From Ignavibacteriaceae bacterium (lineage in GTDB: Bacteria; Bacteroidota; Ignavibacteria; Ignavibacteriales; Ignavibacteriaceae), in the NCBI GenBank assembly GCA_008933765.1, contig WBUK01000003.1, positions 1 through 64,000 of the forward strand: a stretch of DNA of 64,000 nt, in the 5' to 3' direction. Of the stretch, positions 1-8,371 are shown piece after piece. Position 1 is the stretch's first letter; each line of letters begins with the position of its first letter. Made by a program: the position numbers and the translations under genes. The notes under the pieces were generated by a model that saw only the letters and a program-made list of their open reading frames with translations, was not told the origin of the DNA and ran no database searches.

Positions 1-63
1 TAAATTAAAGGAGAGAAACAAAAAACTTTTGAACGCTAAATTACTAAGGATGAAGGTGCAGGA

Positions 64-828
64 TTATGCCTGACTTTCTACATTATTTTCAACTGTTAAA
101 ATTCTGTTTTCCGCTGAACCAGTACAAAGAAAAGGTTCATTATCTAAATAATTATTCAAAACTCCTAACTGTTGGTTACCAAAATTCAAATAATTTTTTG
201 TGGCTGGGCTAAGTTTGTTAAACTCTATCTTCCTGTCCCAATCAGGTAATTTAATGTTTTCAGTTCCTGTGTCAAGAGGTAATTTTGCCAAATGTGCAAT
301 AACTTGATTTAAAGCCGAAAAATCAAAGTTTCCAAATTGGTTTAAATTCGGAAAAAACCCAATAATTGAAAATATTTGATCATCACTTAAACTAAACAGC
401 AGGTTTTCAAGGTCTTTAGCTGTAAGTATTTTCCCGGCAGTTAACTTGTTTGCGCTGACTAAATCACTAATTGTTTGATTGGCTTCGGCACTTACTCCAT
501 AAAATTTATCATTTACTACAAAGTAAAATTCATTTACCGGTGACCAATGTCTTAACAATCCCGCAAAATCTTTTTTAAGTTTACTTATAACTTCTGAATT
601 ACTTGTTCTTATATCCTCCGGCGCAAAGACCTGGTAAAAAATCCCTTTGGTTGGAATATAACCGTCATTTTTTCTGTCACCTATATTACCCCATGGTTTT
701 ACCTGTTGAAAATCTTTTTCATAATAATTCATTATTTGTGTGAACAGGGATTCAAACTCTTTTCCGTCAGAATAATAAATCTTGTTTTTAAATAATATTC
801 GGGCTAAGAATGTTTCTTTTGAATTCAT
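64..828 (-). CDS. Unassigned protein with GDRKNDG / YQVFAPE motif, nuclease-like
   Basis: A 254-residue protein starting at ATG 828 and ending at TAA 64. I do not recognise a named family with certainty. Residues about 20-75 hold an acidic patch, G-x-x-GDRKNDGYIP, followed by FYQVFAPED; a D then (E/Q) layout of this kind recalls PD-(D/E)XK-like nuclease folds, and similar motifs occur in proteins I associate with multi-component defence loci (ABC-3C type). That link is from memory and weak. No signal peptide or membrane segment is visible. It transcribes away from rdgB, toward the window edge, so any partner gene would lie before position 1. Confidence 0.6.
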   Translation of the reverse strand: MNSKETFLARILFKNKIYYSDGKEFESLFTQIMNYYEKDFQQVKPWGNIGDRKNDGYIPTKGIFYQVFAPEDIRTSNSEVISKLKKDFAGLLRHWSPVNEFYFVVNDKFYGVSAEANQTISDLVSANKLTAGKILTAKDLENLLFSLSDDQIFSIIGFFPNLNQFGNFDFSALNQVIAHLAKLPLDTGTENIKLPDWDRKIEFNKLSPATKNYLNFGNQQLGVLNNYLDNEPFLCTGSAENRILTVENNVESQA

Positions 829-945
829 CTAAATCGTAAATTCTGAATTTTTAATAATTTCAAAAATGACCGAAGACTAAAATAGTAAATTCTTCATCTC
901 AGTTTTTATAACCCGAAACTGAAAGTATAAAAAATTTGATAAAAC

Positions 946-1824
946 TTACCTTTCAATTTCTTCCTTCATTTTTGTGATGGCTTTGAAGCGGTGGCTGAGG
1001 CTGTTTTTAACTTCCGGAGGGAGTTGCGCCATTGTTTCGGTGAATCCGGAAGGGATGAAAATAGGGTCGTAGCCGAAGCCACCGGTGCCGCGTTTTTCGG
1101 TGATTAGTTCGCCTTCGCATTCTCCGGTGGTTACGATGGTTTGATTGCCGTCGTAATATGCCATAACGCATACATATCTTGCCGTATATGGCGGTTGAAA
1201 TTTAGAAATTTCCCTTACTACTTTTTGAAGATTCTTTTCTGCAGTTGAGATTTCACCCGCAGCTTCACCTTGCAGGTTTTCCGAAGTTGATTTTGTGTGA
1301 AAATCTGCTGCTGCGCAGGAATTGTCTCCAACAGCTTCACTTTGAAAGTTTTTTGAGGTTGATTTTGTTTGAAAATCTGTTGCTGCGCAGGAATTATCTC
1401 CAACAGCTTCGCCCGGCATGTCCTCTGAAAAGGAATTTTTTTGAACATGTGCTTCTTCATCGGAACTTTCAACGGCGCTTCTATTCAGATGGTCTCCATC
1501 AGATGAAGTACCTTGATTGTTTTCTCTGTTTTCAAAATTCATATTTGCATATCTTGCTGAATACACCCCCGGTCGCCCATCTAAGCAGTCAACTATTAAT
1601 CCTGAATCGTCTGCAAGCGCCGGAATGCCGGTTAGTTTAAAAGACTCAACAGCTTTTATCACTGCATTTTCCTCAAAAGTTTCGCCCGTTTCAGGTATTT
1701 CGGGAAATGAGTTTATCAAATCCAAAGGAATTATTTCGAATTTCTCATTCCCTAACAATTCCCTTATTTCAGTCAATTTTCCCCGATTGTGTGTAGCAGC
1801 AAGTATCTTTTTTCTTAACGGCAT
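946..1824 (-). CDS. rdgB: XTP/dITP diphosphatase (RdgB/HAM1) with a repeat-rich insertion
   Basis: Nucleotide-pool sanitising pyrophosphatase that hydrolyses dITP/XTP to the monophosphate. The N-terminal THNRGK substrate-binding motif (residues 11-16), FEENA (50-54), ADDSGL (71-76) with the catalytic Asp, and the C-terminal GTGGFGYDPIFIP (247-258) plus SHRFKA (277-282) are all present. The protein has 292 residues while the family is near 195-205. The excess lies between GVYSARYA (86-93) and the core strand ARYVCVMAYY (215-224), where about 100 hydrophilic residues replace a short helical segment. Part of that insert is a 24-residue tandem repeat. Reading frame and flanking motifs are intact, so the gene looks functional. 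Starts at ATG 1824. Confidence 0.93.
   Translation of the reverse strand: MPLRKKILAATHNRGKLTEIRELLGNEKFEIIPLDLINSFPEIPETGETFEENAVIKAVESFKLTGIPALADDSGLIVDCLDGRPGVYSARYANMNFENRENNQGTSSDGDHLNRSAVESSDEEAHVQKNSFSEDMPGEAVGDNSCAATDFQTKSTSKNFQSEAVGDNSCAAADFHTKSTSENLQGEAAGEISTAEKNLQKVVREISKFQPPYTARYVCVMAYYDGNQTIVTTGECEGELITEKRGTGGFGYDPIFIPSGFTETMAQLPPEVKNSLSHRFKAITKMKEEIER
1267..1410 (-). repeat. 72-bp in-frame tandem repeat inside rdgB
   Basis: Two near-identical 72-bp units encode residues 139-162 and 163-186 of RdgB, each beginning EAVGDNSCAA and ending with a TKSTS segment; a third partial copy (EAAGE) follows. Unit length is a multiple of three, so the frame is kept. Copies differ by a few substitutions, suggesting a fairly recent duplication. 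Confidence 0.9.
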
Positions 1825-1862
1825 TTTTATTCCTTTTTCGGTTCTCCCGAAAATTTTTTATT

Positions 1863-1982
1863 AAATCATTCAAAATTTACTACCTTAAGCCAAACTTGTG
1901 GTTGAACTTCCAGTGGTAGTCTGAGTTTCGTTAAATCATTCAAAATTTACAACCTTCAACCAAACTTGTGGTTGAACTTTCA
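1863..1982. repeat. 70-bp direct repeat with internal inverted repeat, rdgB-sigma spacer
   Basis: A block starting AAATCATTCAAAATTTAC is found at 1863 and again at 1933 (70-bp period). Each carries CCAAACTTGTGGTTGAA; in the second copy TTCAACCA and TGGTTGAA form a perfect 8-bp inverted repeat around a 6-nt loop (about 1954-1975), imperfect in the first copy. It occupies the 431-bp spacer between divergent rdgB and the sigma-factor gene. The rest of the spacer (to 2255) is AT-rich with further ATTCACAAA iterations near 2023, 2080 and 2090; I see no convincing promoter box. Confidence 0.8.
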
Positions 1983-2255
1983 TCTATAACTTAATATTTT
2001 GATATTTTTACCCGGCAAAATTCACAAACTAAAAATCAACCATAACCATCAAGGTCTGCAAAAAGTTTTTCCCCAACAATATTCACAAATATTCACAAAA
2101 TTCACAAACCCCCACCTACCCGGGTGCACAGAAATGTAACACTTCCAAAAAATATTTAAAACCACAAAAAATTCCCAACTTATCGTTAAGTTTCTTTAGA
2201 GAACCACAACCTTTTTCCTATTTTTGAGGTCTAACAAACAGGTATTCAGAGCACG

Positions 2256-2846
2256 ATGGACGAAGTCACCCGACAATTAGTTGAATCAGCCGCAAGAGGC
2301 GAAGTTACAGCCTTTGAAGCGTTGGTGAAAAAGTATGACCGAAAAGTCATCACTTTAGCCCTGAAATATACCCGCTCGGAAGAAGACGCAAAAGACATTT
2401 ATCAGGAGGTTTTCATCCGCGTTTGGAGAAGCCTCCCGGACTTTGGCTTCAAAAGCGAGTTTTCTACCTGGCTGTTCAGAGTTACGACTAATGTCTGCCT
2501 GACACATTTGGACAAAAGGAAGAGACATTTCGGGGAGGAATTGTCGGCCGAAGAAGAATCTGATGGCGATCCGGAAGAAAACCGGCGACACATCCAAATA
2601 AAAAGCGACGATCCAAGCCCGCTCGAGCGCTTAAAAAGCTCTGAAATAAACAACGAAATTTTGAAAGCTGTTGACCTGCTGCCCGACAGGCAAAAATTGG
2701 TGTTCACGATGAAATACTATGAAGAGTTTAAAATTTCCGAAATTGCTGAGGCTACAGGGCTTAGCCAAGGGACAATTAAAAGATACCTGTTCGATGCAAC
2801 CAACAAATTGAAACACGCTCTCAAACAATTCTATCAAGGAGTTTGA
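2256..2846 (+). CDS. ECF-type RNA polymerase sigma factor
   Basis: A 196-residue sigma-70 family (ECF) factor. Region 2 covers about residues 20-90: FEALVKKYDRKV, then DAKDIYQEVFIRVWRSL and FSTWLFRVTTNVCLTHLDKRKR, the classic 2.1-2.4 signature. Region 4 covers about 138-190: ILKAVDLLPDRQKLVFTMKYYEEF and the helix-turn-helix ISEIAEATGLSQGTIKRYL. The two are joined by an acidic linker (EEESDGDPEENRR). The next gene starts one base after its stop and encodes a zinc-finger membrane anti-sigma factor, so it is probably held at the membrane until a stimulus releases it. Autoregulation is likely but no promoter was identified. Confidence 0.95.
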   Translation: MDEVTRQLVESAARGEVTAFEALVKKYDRKVITLALKYTRSEEDAKDIYQEVFIRVWRSLPDFGFKSEFSTWLFRVTTNVCLTHLDKRKRHFGEELSAEEESDGDPEENRRHIQIKSDDPSPLERLKSSEINNEILKAVDLLPDRQKLVFTMKYYEEFKISEIAEATGLSQGTIKRYLFDATNKLKHALKQFYQGV

Positions 2847-2847
2847 A

Positions 2848-4272
2848 ATGAAAAAGAATGAATTTGATATGAACCACAGTGAAAATGAAAATAAGCCCGA
2901 TATGAAAAGGAAGGAAATCAAATCCGAATTGCACGAAACTAAAAATGAGGTTAACGCAAACTCCATCGATTACTCAAACGCTGCAAATGGCTCAAACGCC
3001 ACCGATAGCACAAACGCTGCAAATAACGCAAACGCTGCAAATTTTGCACCTCCCTCTAATGAACCGGAGGAACATAACGACATAACAGGCAAAATAAGTT
3101 TAACACACCCGGAATTTGCAGAAATGATTTTCCTTCATTTGGCGGATGAACTAACTGAAGAAGAGACTAAAAAACTTTTCGACCACATCCGGCTTTGTGA
3201 AAGTTGCAAAAAAGAATTTGAACTCCAAAAAGAAATGCTGGCTGCAATTAAAAGCACAAACCCCGATTTTGCAGTGGATGAAATTTTAGCCGCTTCAAGA
3301 AAAGAACTTTCGGATCAACTTCGCTCAGAAATTTTTATTACTGAAACATCCGGTTCCCAACCTGTTAGTTCCGAAGCGCTTAATTCTGAAACCTTAGCCT
3401 CTGAAGCTCTCATTTCCGAAAAACATAGTTCGGCGACCATCATAAACAAAGAAGTCAAAACCGCAGCTACAGCGCCTGCAACAAACCTATCAACTGGCAC
3501 ATCCAATGCAACAGCCACTGCCACACTCACTGCCTCAACCACAGCTAAAAAGCCGGATTTTCTCACTAAACTAAAAAATTACTTTGAAAGGAAAGAAACA
3601 TTCACGCAAAAATTTTTAGCACCATCACTCGCAGGTGCCGGTGGATTAGCTGCTGGGATTTTACTTACACTTCTGTTTTTTGGAAAATCAAGCGGCGAAA
3701 AAGATTTTTTCTTCACTAATATAGAAAATTCCAAAGAATCACGCACAAAAATTGCAAATGTGATGTTCAAAGATACTGAGGGTAACGACGGCACCATCTC
3801 GTTCACTTTCGACGCCTACAAACGCATTACCGTTACCGGTTCACCGGATGACCCGAACATCCAAAAGTTACTTACTTATTCAATTTTAAACGAAAAAAAC
3901 CCCGGCACAAGGCTTAATTCAATCAATTTAGTGAACGAAAGTTACGATAAAAAACAGTTGGAAGGAGTGAAAGAAGCGCTCATTTCAGCCGCAAAATCAG
4001 ACGATAACCCGGGGGTAAGGCTGCAGGCACTTAAAACCTTAGCGACACTTCCTTTTGACGACGACATCAAAAAAGCGTGCCTGCATATTTTAAGCCACGA
4101 CAACTCGCCCGGCAACAGAATCGAAGCAATTAACACTTTGGTACGGGCAATTAAAGACGGATTTAAAGCCGATGACGAAATTAAATCGGTCTTCAAACAG
4201 CGGTTGGATGAAGAAGAGAACCCCTACATTATCATCAAAACCAAATCTGTGCTCGAGGGGAAGGAGATGTAG
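2848..4272 (+). CDS. Membrane anti-sigma factor with zinc finger and C-terminal HEAT-like repeats
   Basis: A 474-residue protein immediately downstream of the sigma gene (AAGGAG ribosome site just before the start). Residues 40-68 are an Asn/Ala low-complexity run. Residues 85-130 form the anti-sigma zinc-binding domain with the H-x3-C-x2-C motif (His113, Cys117, Cys120). A Ser/Thr/Ala-rich linker (165-235) leads to a single membrane helix at about 258-279. The outer part, about 335-474, has helical HEAT-like repeats (for example NPGVRLQALKTLATL and SPGNRIEAINTLV). The arrangement implies a cytoplasmic sigma-binding N-terminus and a periplasmic helical sensor or docking domain. Role as anti-sigma is inferred from the zinc motif and gene order. 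Confidence 0.85.
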   Translation: MKKNEFDMNHSENENKPDMKRKEIKSELHETKNEVNANSIDYSNAANGSNATDSTNAANNANAANFAPPSNEPEEHNDITGKISLTHPEFAEMIFLHLADELTEEETKKLFDHIRLCESCKKEFELQKEMLAAIKSTNPDFAVDEILAASRKELSDQLRSEIFITETSGSQPVSSEALNSETLASEALISEKHSSATIINKEVKTAATAPATNLSTGTSNATATATLTASTTAKKPDFLTKLKNYFERKETFTQKFLAPSLAGAGGLAAGILLTLLFFGKSSGEKDFFFTNIENSKESRTKIANVMFKDTEGNDGTISFTFDAYKRITVTGSPDDPNIQKLLTYSILNEKNPGTRLNSINLVNESYDKKQLEGVKEALISAAKSDDNPGVRLQALKTLATLPFDDDIKKACLHILSHDNSPGNRIEAINTLVRAIKDGFKADDEIKSVFKQRLDEEENPYIIIKTKSVLEGKEM

Positions 4273-4273
4273 C

Positions 4274-5482
4274 ATGCAAATAACTAAGTTATTGATTTTT
4301 AACGCATTTTCTGCACTCACAACGCTTATTGCACATGCAAAAAACACTGCTCTTACAGCAGGCAAAACTCTCACAGCAGTGATCGCAGTTGCGGCACTGA
4401 TTGCGCTTTCTGCGGTTAACACAGCATACGCAGGTAACGAAGATTTCAGAAAATCGTTCACTGTGCAACCCGGTGGTTCATTCATTTTAAGCTCTGATTA
4501 TGGCGACATCAAAATTTTCACAACCAATAAAAATGAAGTTACCGTTGAAATTAAAGACCTTGATGAAAAATACTTCAAAAATGTACAGCTTTTGCAACAG
4601 GGCAATACCATCAGGCTCAGCTACCGCTCTGCCGGCGGATGGAATGATGATCTTGATTTCAAAATAACCGTGCCCGTTAATTTCAACCTGGATATTAAAA
4701 CCTCTGCCGGGGACATCGATCTTAAAAACAACCTGACCGGTAATGTTAAGCTTTATACATCAGGCGGCGACATCGAAACTAAAAATATCAACGGAAATTT
4801 TGACTGCTACACCTCCGGCGGGGATGTTAAACCGGGAACAATAACCGGAAAAGCAAACATTAAAACTGCCGGCGGGGATATTGTAACCGGAAGCATCTCA
4901 TCCGATGCCTCTTTCTCAACCTCCGGCGGTAACATTAGCACAGGAAACATCGGCGGCGCGGCTAAGCTTTCCACAGCCGGAGGCGACATCGTCGCCGGCG
5001 CAATTTCCGGCGGTGCAACCGTTTCAACCTCCGGCGGTAACATCAACATCATTTCAATTAAAGGGCGAGGCTCCGTTAAAACTGCAGGCGGCTCAATCGC
5101 AGTCGGCTCTTCAGCTTCCGGGTTAGAGGTAAAAACTTCCGGCGGCGATATTTTTATCAATTCTTTAGGCGGAAGTGCTGAGATAAAAACTGCTTCAGGT
5201 GACATCAGAGTTACTTTTGCAAAGGGAAATACGGGAAATGTCGTGATTAAAAACTCAGCCGGCGATGTTACTATTTCTTTCCCTGCGGGGGTGAAAGCTA
5301 CCGTTAATTCAATCGTTTCAACCTACGGATGGGATGACGGTAGCGACGGGTTTAAATCGGCTTTCTCGAGCACTATCGATAAAAAAGGAAATAAAATCTA
5401 TGCCAAAACTGTTATAAACGGCGGAGGTGGTGCCACAGTATCCGTAAACTTAGATATGGGAACGCTAACCCTGAAAAAATAG
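4274..5482 (+). CDS. Exported DUF4097-type beta-repeat protein
   Basis: A 402-residue protein third in the sigma/anti-sigma operon. I start it at ATG 4274, preceded by AAGGAGATG and one base after the anti-sigma stop; a longer in-frame form from 4172 would overlap that gene by 101 bp. Residues about 1-55 form a long hydrophobic signal region ending NTAYAGNED. From about residue 115 to 300 there are roughly nine 18-20 residue repeats of the TSGGDI / TAGGDI type, expected to stack as a parallel beta-helix or beta-prism, as in DUF4097/head-GIN-like proteins. Placement suggests an envelope-stress or surface product controlled by the ECF pair. No catalytic residues are apparent. Confidence 0.85.
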   Translation: MQITKLLIFNAFSALTTLIAHAKNTALTAGKTLTAVIAVAALIALSAVNTAYAGNEDFRKSFTVQPGGSFILSSDYGDIKIFTTNKNEVTVEIKDLDEKYFKNVQLLQQGNTIRLSYRSAGGWNDDLDFKITVPVNFNLDIKTSAGDIDLKNNLTGNVKLYTSGGDIETKNINGNFDCYTSGGDVKPGTITGKANIKTAGGDIVTGSISSDASFSTSGGNISTGNIGGAAKLSTAGGDIVAGAISGGATVSTSGGNINIISIKGRGSVKTAGGSIAVGSSASGLEVKTSGGDIFINSLGGSAEIKTASGDIRVTFAKGNTGNVVIKNSAGDVTISFPAGVKATVNSIVSTYGWDDGSDGFKSAFSSTIDKKGNKIYAKTVINGGGGATVSVNLDMGTLTLKK

Positions 5483-5502
5483 AAGTTTTACTGCCTCAAG
5501 GG

Positions 5503-6636
5503 CTAACAGTTACAATCCCTTATTATCTTCAGGGCGGCATCAAGCTCTTCCGTGGTGTTATAAAAGTGGTGCGAAAGCCTTACATACCCTTCGCGCATGG
5601 AAGTGTAAATTTTTGCTTCGCTAAATTTTTCATAAAGCATTTTGGCGCGCGGTGTGGTAAAGCTTACAATCCCCGAGAGGTTCTTAGTTGCATATTCGGC
5701 AGAAAGTGGTTTCAGCCCCAACTCCGTTAGCCTGTCGTTCATGTAAATTGTGTGGGCAACAATTCTTTTTTCAATTTCCGGAATGCCAACCGCCTGAATA
5801 ACCTCGAGCGCACCAATCAGCGCATTCACGCCAATCATGTTAATTGTGCCGTTTTGAAGTGCATCGGCACTTTTGTTCATATCGAAATTAAAATCCAAAA
5901 GAGAGGCTTGGCTCTCCATCGAATCCCACCCCACAAACCCATAAGTAATTTCATTCTGCAATTCTTCAGTTATATAAATGAAGGAAAGCCCCATCAGCGC
6001 AAGCAGCCATTTCTGCGTTCCGCACGAAAGGAAGTCAATTTTGCACTCTTTAACATCCACCGAAAGTGCACCCAAAGCCTGAACGGCGTCAACACAGAAA
6101 ATTATTCCCTTCTCCCTGCAAAACTCGCCGATTCTTTTCAGGTTTGCGCGGTAACCGCTCAAATATTGCACCGCACTTATTGAAATCAGCCGTGTTCCGG
6201 GTTTAACAGCGGATAGAATATCATCCGAACTAACAGCGCCGTGCTTCGAGTGAACAAAATCAACCTCAACACCCTGGTTTTTAAGGTTTAAAAACGGATA
6301 AACATTTGAAGGAAATTCAACATCGTTTAACAGCACCCTGTCTCCGGGGTTCCATTTCAACCCGTGCGTTAGAATGTTAAGCCCCGTGGCAGTATTATCA
6401 AAAAAGGCGAACCGGTCCGGCTCACCGTTCACTAACTTTGCGAGCATCCCTTTCGCTTCAGTGGTTTCCGAAACATACTCGCTCATATCATCTATGTGGG
6501 TTTCGCTGCGTCTTTTTAGAAAGAGGTTCGCTTTATCAATGGCAGCCTGCGGAACAGGCGAAAGCGCCGCATGATTAAGATAGATTTTGCCAAGTTTTAG
6601 GTAGGGAAAACTCCCTCTTACTTCCTGAATTGTCAT
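5503..6636 (-). CDS. PLP-dependent class V aminotransferase (cysteine desulfurase-like)
   Basis: A 377-residue fold-type I PLP enzyme of the class V family. It shows NHAALSPVP near the start, FFDNTATGLN (PLP phosphate region), FCVDAVQALGALSVD (Asp that binds the pyridine nitrogen plus Gln) and SCGTQKWLLALMG, with Lys of TQKW as the predicted Schiff-base lysine. The mobile loop typical of true NifS/IscS, with its catalytic Cys, is not evident, so it may be a selenocysteine-lyase/isopenicillin-epimerase-like member. Start ATG 6636. It lies 56 bp downstream of the NapH-like gene on the same strand and ends 20 bp from the convergent DUF4097 gene. Confidence 0.88.
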   Translation of the reverse strand: MTIQEVRGSFPYLKLGKIYLNHAALSPVPQAAIDKANLFLKRRSETHIDDMSEYVSETTEAKGMLAKLVNGEPDRFAFFDNTATGLNILTHGLKWNPGDRVLLNDVEFPSNVYPFLNLKNQGVEVDFVHSKHGAVSSDDILSAVKPGTRLISISAVQYLSGYRANLKRIGEFCREKGIIFCVDAVQALGALSVDVKECKIDFLSCGTQKWLLALMGLSFIYITEELQNEITYGFVGWDSMESQASLLDFNFDMNKSADALQNGTINMIGVNALIGALEVIQAVGIPEIEKRIVAHTIYMNDRLTELGLKPLSAEYATKNLSGIVSFTTPRAKMLYEKFSEAKIYTSMREGYVRLSHHFYNTTEELDAALKIIRDCNC

Positions 6637-6692
6637 CCGTTCATTCTTTTTTTTAATGATCGTAAAGTGAAAATAACAGAATCTAAACTTAA

Positions 6693-7880
6693 CTATTTTT
6701 GCGGTTTAACCGGCACCCTTTCTTTCGCTTCGCGGTTTCGCTGCTCCATTATCTCCAGTTCCCTTTTCGATTGAACCCCCGTCGGATGCCCTAAGCTGTT
6801 TTTCATTTCGATGTAAACTTCATATTCTTCTTTGGTAACCTTGTTCTGCCAGTTTCCGGTTACAATTCCAAGTCCTACAAACAAAAAGAATGTCCCGAAC
6901 ACCAAAGGGGTGATTGCTTTTTTCTTCACTTTTTTCTTCGTGATAATATTTTCCACATAAAGTGTATCCCGCAGCGGGCAGGCGTCAACGCATTTCAGAC
7001 ACGAGGTGCACTCGTCAGAAATCACATATTTTTTCACATTTTCAACATTTATTCTGCTCGGGCAGGCAATCGTGCAAAGGTGGCACGAGGTGCATTTTTC
7101 CGTGTTTCGTTTTATTTTCAAAGGGCTGAACAGCGAAACCACACCTAAAAACGCACCGTAGGGGCAGAGGTACCGGCACCAAAAACTGCGAATGAACACC
7201 GAAAGCAGAAACAGCACTGCAATAACAATCAGCGCAAACTGGGAAATGTCGGCGAAGAAATAATACATCTTCACATCTGAAATTATGTTGTAAGGGCTGT
7301 CCAAAAACGCCTTCAACGCAACCGCACCCATCGAAAAGAACACTGCAATAAAAAGGAAACCAAGCAGAAGATATTTAATGCTTCTGAGCGGATAATCGAG
7401 CCAGCGGGGAAGTGTCGGTTTCCTCTTGAAAATTTTCAGCCAGATCGCTTCGCCAAAATCCCCGATTGCCTCCGAAATGGTGCCCACCGGACAAACCCAG
7501 CTGCAGAAAGATTTACCAAGCACGAACGAAAGGCTTAATATCCCCAGGAATATGAAAAAACCTGCCGGATGTGCCTGATGGAGATCGCCCGTAAGTGCAA
7601 AATAATACACACTCATCATCGAGCTTATGGGCAGAAACGCATCGACTCCGGGGGGACGGTAAAAACTACCGGCACTTCCGCCTGTTTCAAAATATTGTGT
7701 GAAATAATAAAATTCAACGCCGATCCAAATACTTATTAGTGCGAACGCAAACTGCGACCATAGCCGCGAGGGCTGCACTTTTCCTTCTCTTTCTTTCCTG
7801 ATCGGCTTTTTGGGCTTTATCTGATCAATTTTATGATCAATTATAATCGTCTCTTTTTTCGTATCTATTTTTTCGGTCAT
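6693..7880 (-). CDS. NapH/YccM-like membrane ferredoxin
   Basis: A 395-residue polytopic iron-sulfur protein. After a basic cytoplasmic N-terminus come membrane helices at about 40-62, 105-125, 165-190 and 215-235. Two Cys-x3-CP motifs sit at membrane borders (FCSWVCPVG and CRYLCPYG, as in Fer4_5 proteins), and two classic 4Fe-4S motifs follow: CTSCHLCTIACPS and CTSCLKCVDACPL. A final membrane helix and charged tail end the protein. Such proteins pass electrons from quinol to periplasmic or regulatory partners (NapH, NosR, CcoG, RnfB-like). None of those partner genes is next to it, so the actual partner is unknown. Confidence 0.88.
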   Translation of the reverse strand: MTEKIDTKKETIIIDHKIDQIKPKKPIRKEREGKVQPSRLWSQFAFALISIWIGVEFYYFTQYFETGGSAGSFYRPPGVDAFLPISSMMSVYYFALTGDLHQAHPAGFFIFLGILSLSFVLGKSFCSWVCPVGTISEAIGDFGEAIWLKIFKRKPTLPRWLDYPLRSIKYLLLGFLFIAVFFSMGAVALKAFLDSPYNIISDVKMYYFFADISQFALIVIAVLFLLSVFIRSFWCRYLCPYGAFLGVVSLFSPLKIKRNTEKCTSCHLCTIACPSRINVENVKKYVISDECTSCLKCVDACPLRDTLYVENIITKKKVKKKAITPLVFGTFFLFVGLGIVTGNWQNKVTKEEYEVYIEMKNSLGHPTGVQSKRELEIMEQRNREAKERVPVKPQK

Positions 7881-8371
7881 CTCTAACTGTCTTCCGTCTG
7901 TGGGTTAACACTTAGGTTATTTTTTTCTTTAGGATATAATCTCTTTTTTTTCAAAATCAGAGAAATTTATCTGATTTAAAATACGGTTATTTTTGATCAT
8001 AAACAAGAAATAAATAATTAATTTTATAATTTTTGGAATTGGTGCCTTCACTCGCTGCTTCAGAAAATAATTCCCGGTACGGTCATCTGATAAGATAATA
8101 TCCGTTAATTGATACTGCAACTTCGGTTGATTTGCTTCAATAATTTCTCCCGGTCTGTTCTGAAGACAACCATGCTTACAGGCTGCAATTCTTCACTATA
8201 ATGATGCATTTTGAACGAAAAATTAAAAAAATTTATGTTACAGACCATAGCCATCGTTAAAAATGATTTATTTTAATACTCAAACTGAATAAAAACAGTA
8301 AAATCTTTGATATATTCAATTACTTTTCGTATTTTACTCTCCATATATTTAATTTTTAATAGGCAATCGAA
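7881..8371. other. 491-bp AT-rich intergenic region
   Basis: Separates two divergent genes. The only ORF (7929-8120, minus, TTG start) lacks a ribosome-binding site and resembles nothing I know, so I do not call it. The last 100 bp before 8372 is very AT-rich and presumably holds the promoter of the exported protein, but no box matches well enough to name. Confidence 0.5.

Noticed and set aside
1245-1640. 131-codon plus-strand ORF
   Set aside because: Antisense to rdgB, kept open by the repeat composition of the insert.
2100-2255. Sigma-E-like promoter (GTAAC) upstream of the ECF sigma gene
   Set aside because: A TGTAACACTT word is present near 2134, but no matching -10 element is convincing.
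4807-5205. 132-codon minus-strand ORF rich in Pro
   Set aside because: Antisense to the TSGGDI repeats of the DUF4097 protein.
7929-8120. 63-codon ORF on the minus strand upstream of the NapH-like gene
   Set aside because: TTG start with no ribosome site, AT-rich composition and no recognisable domain.
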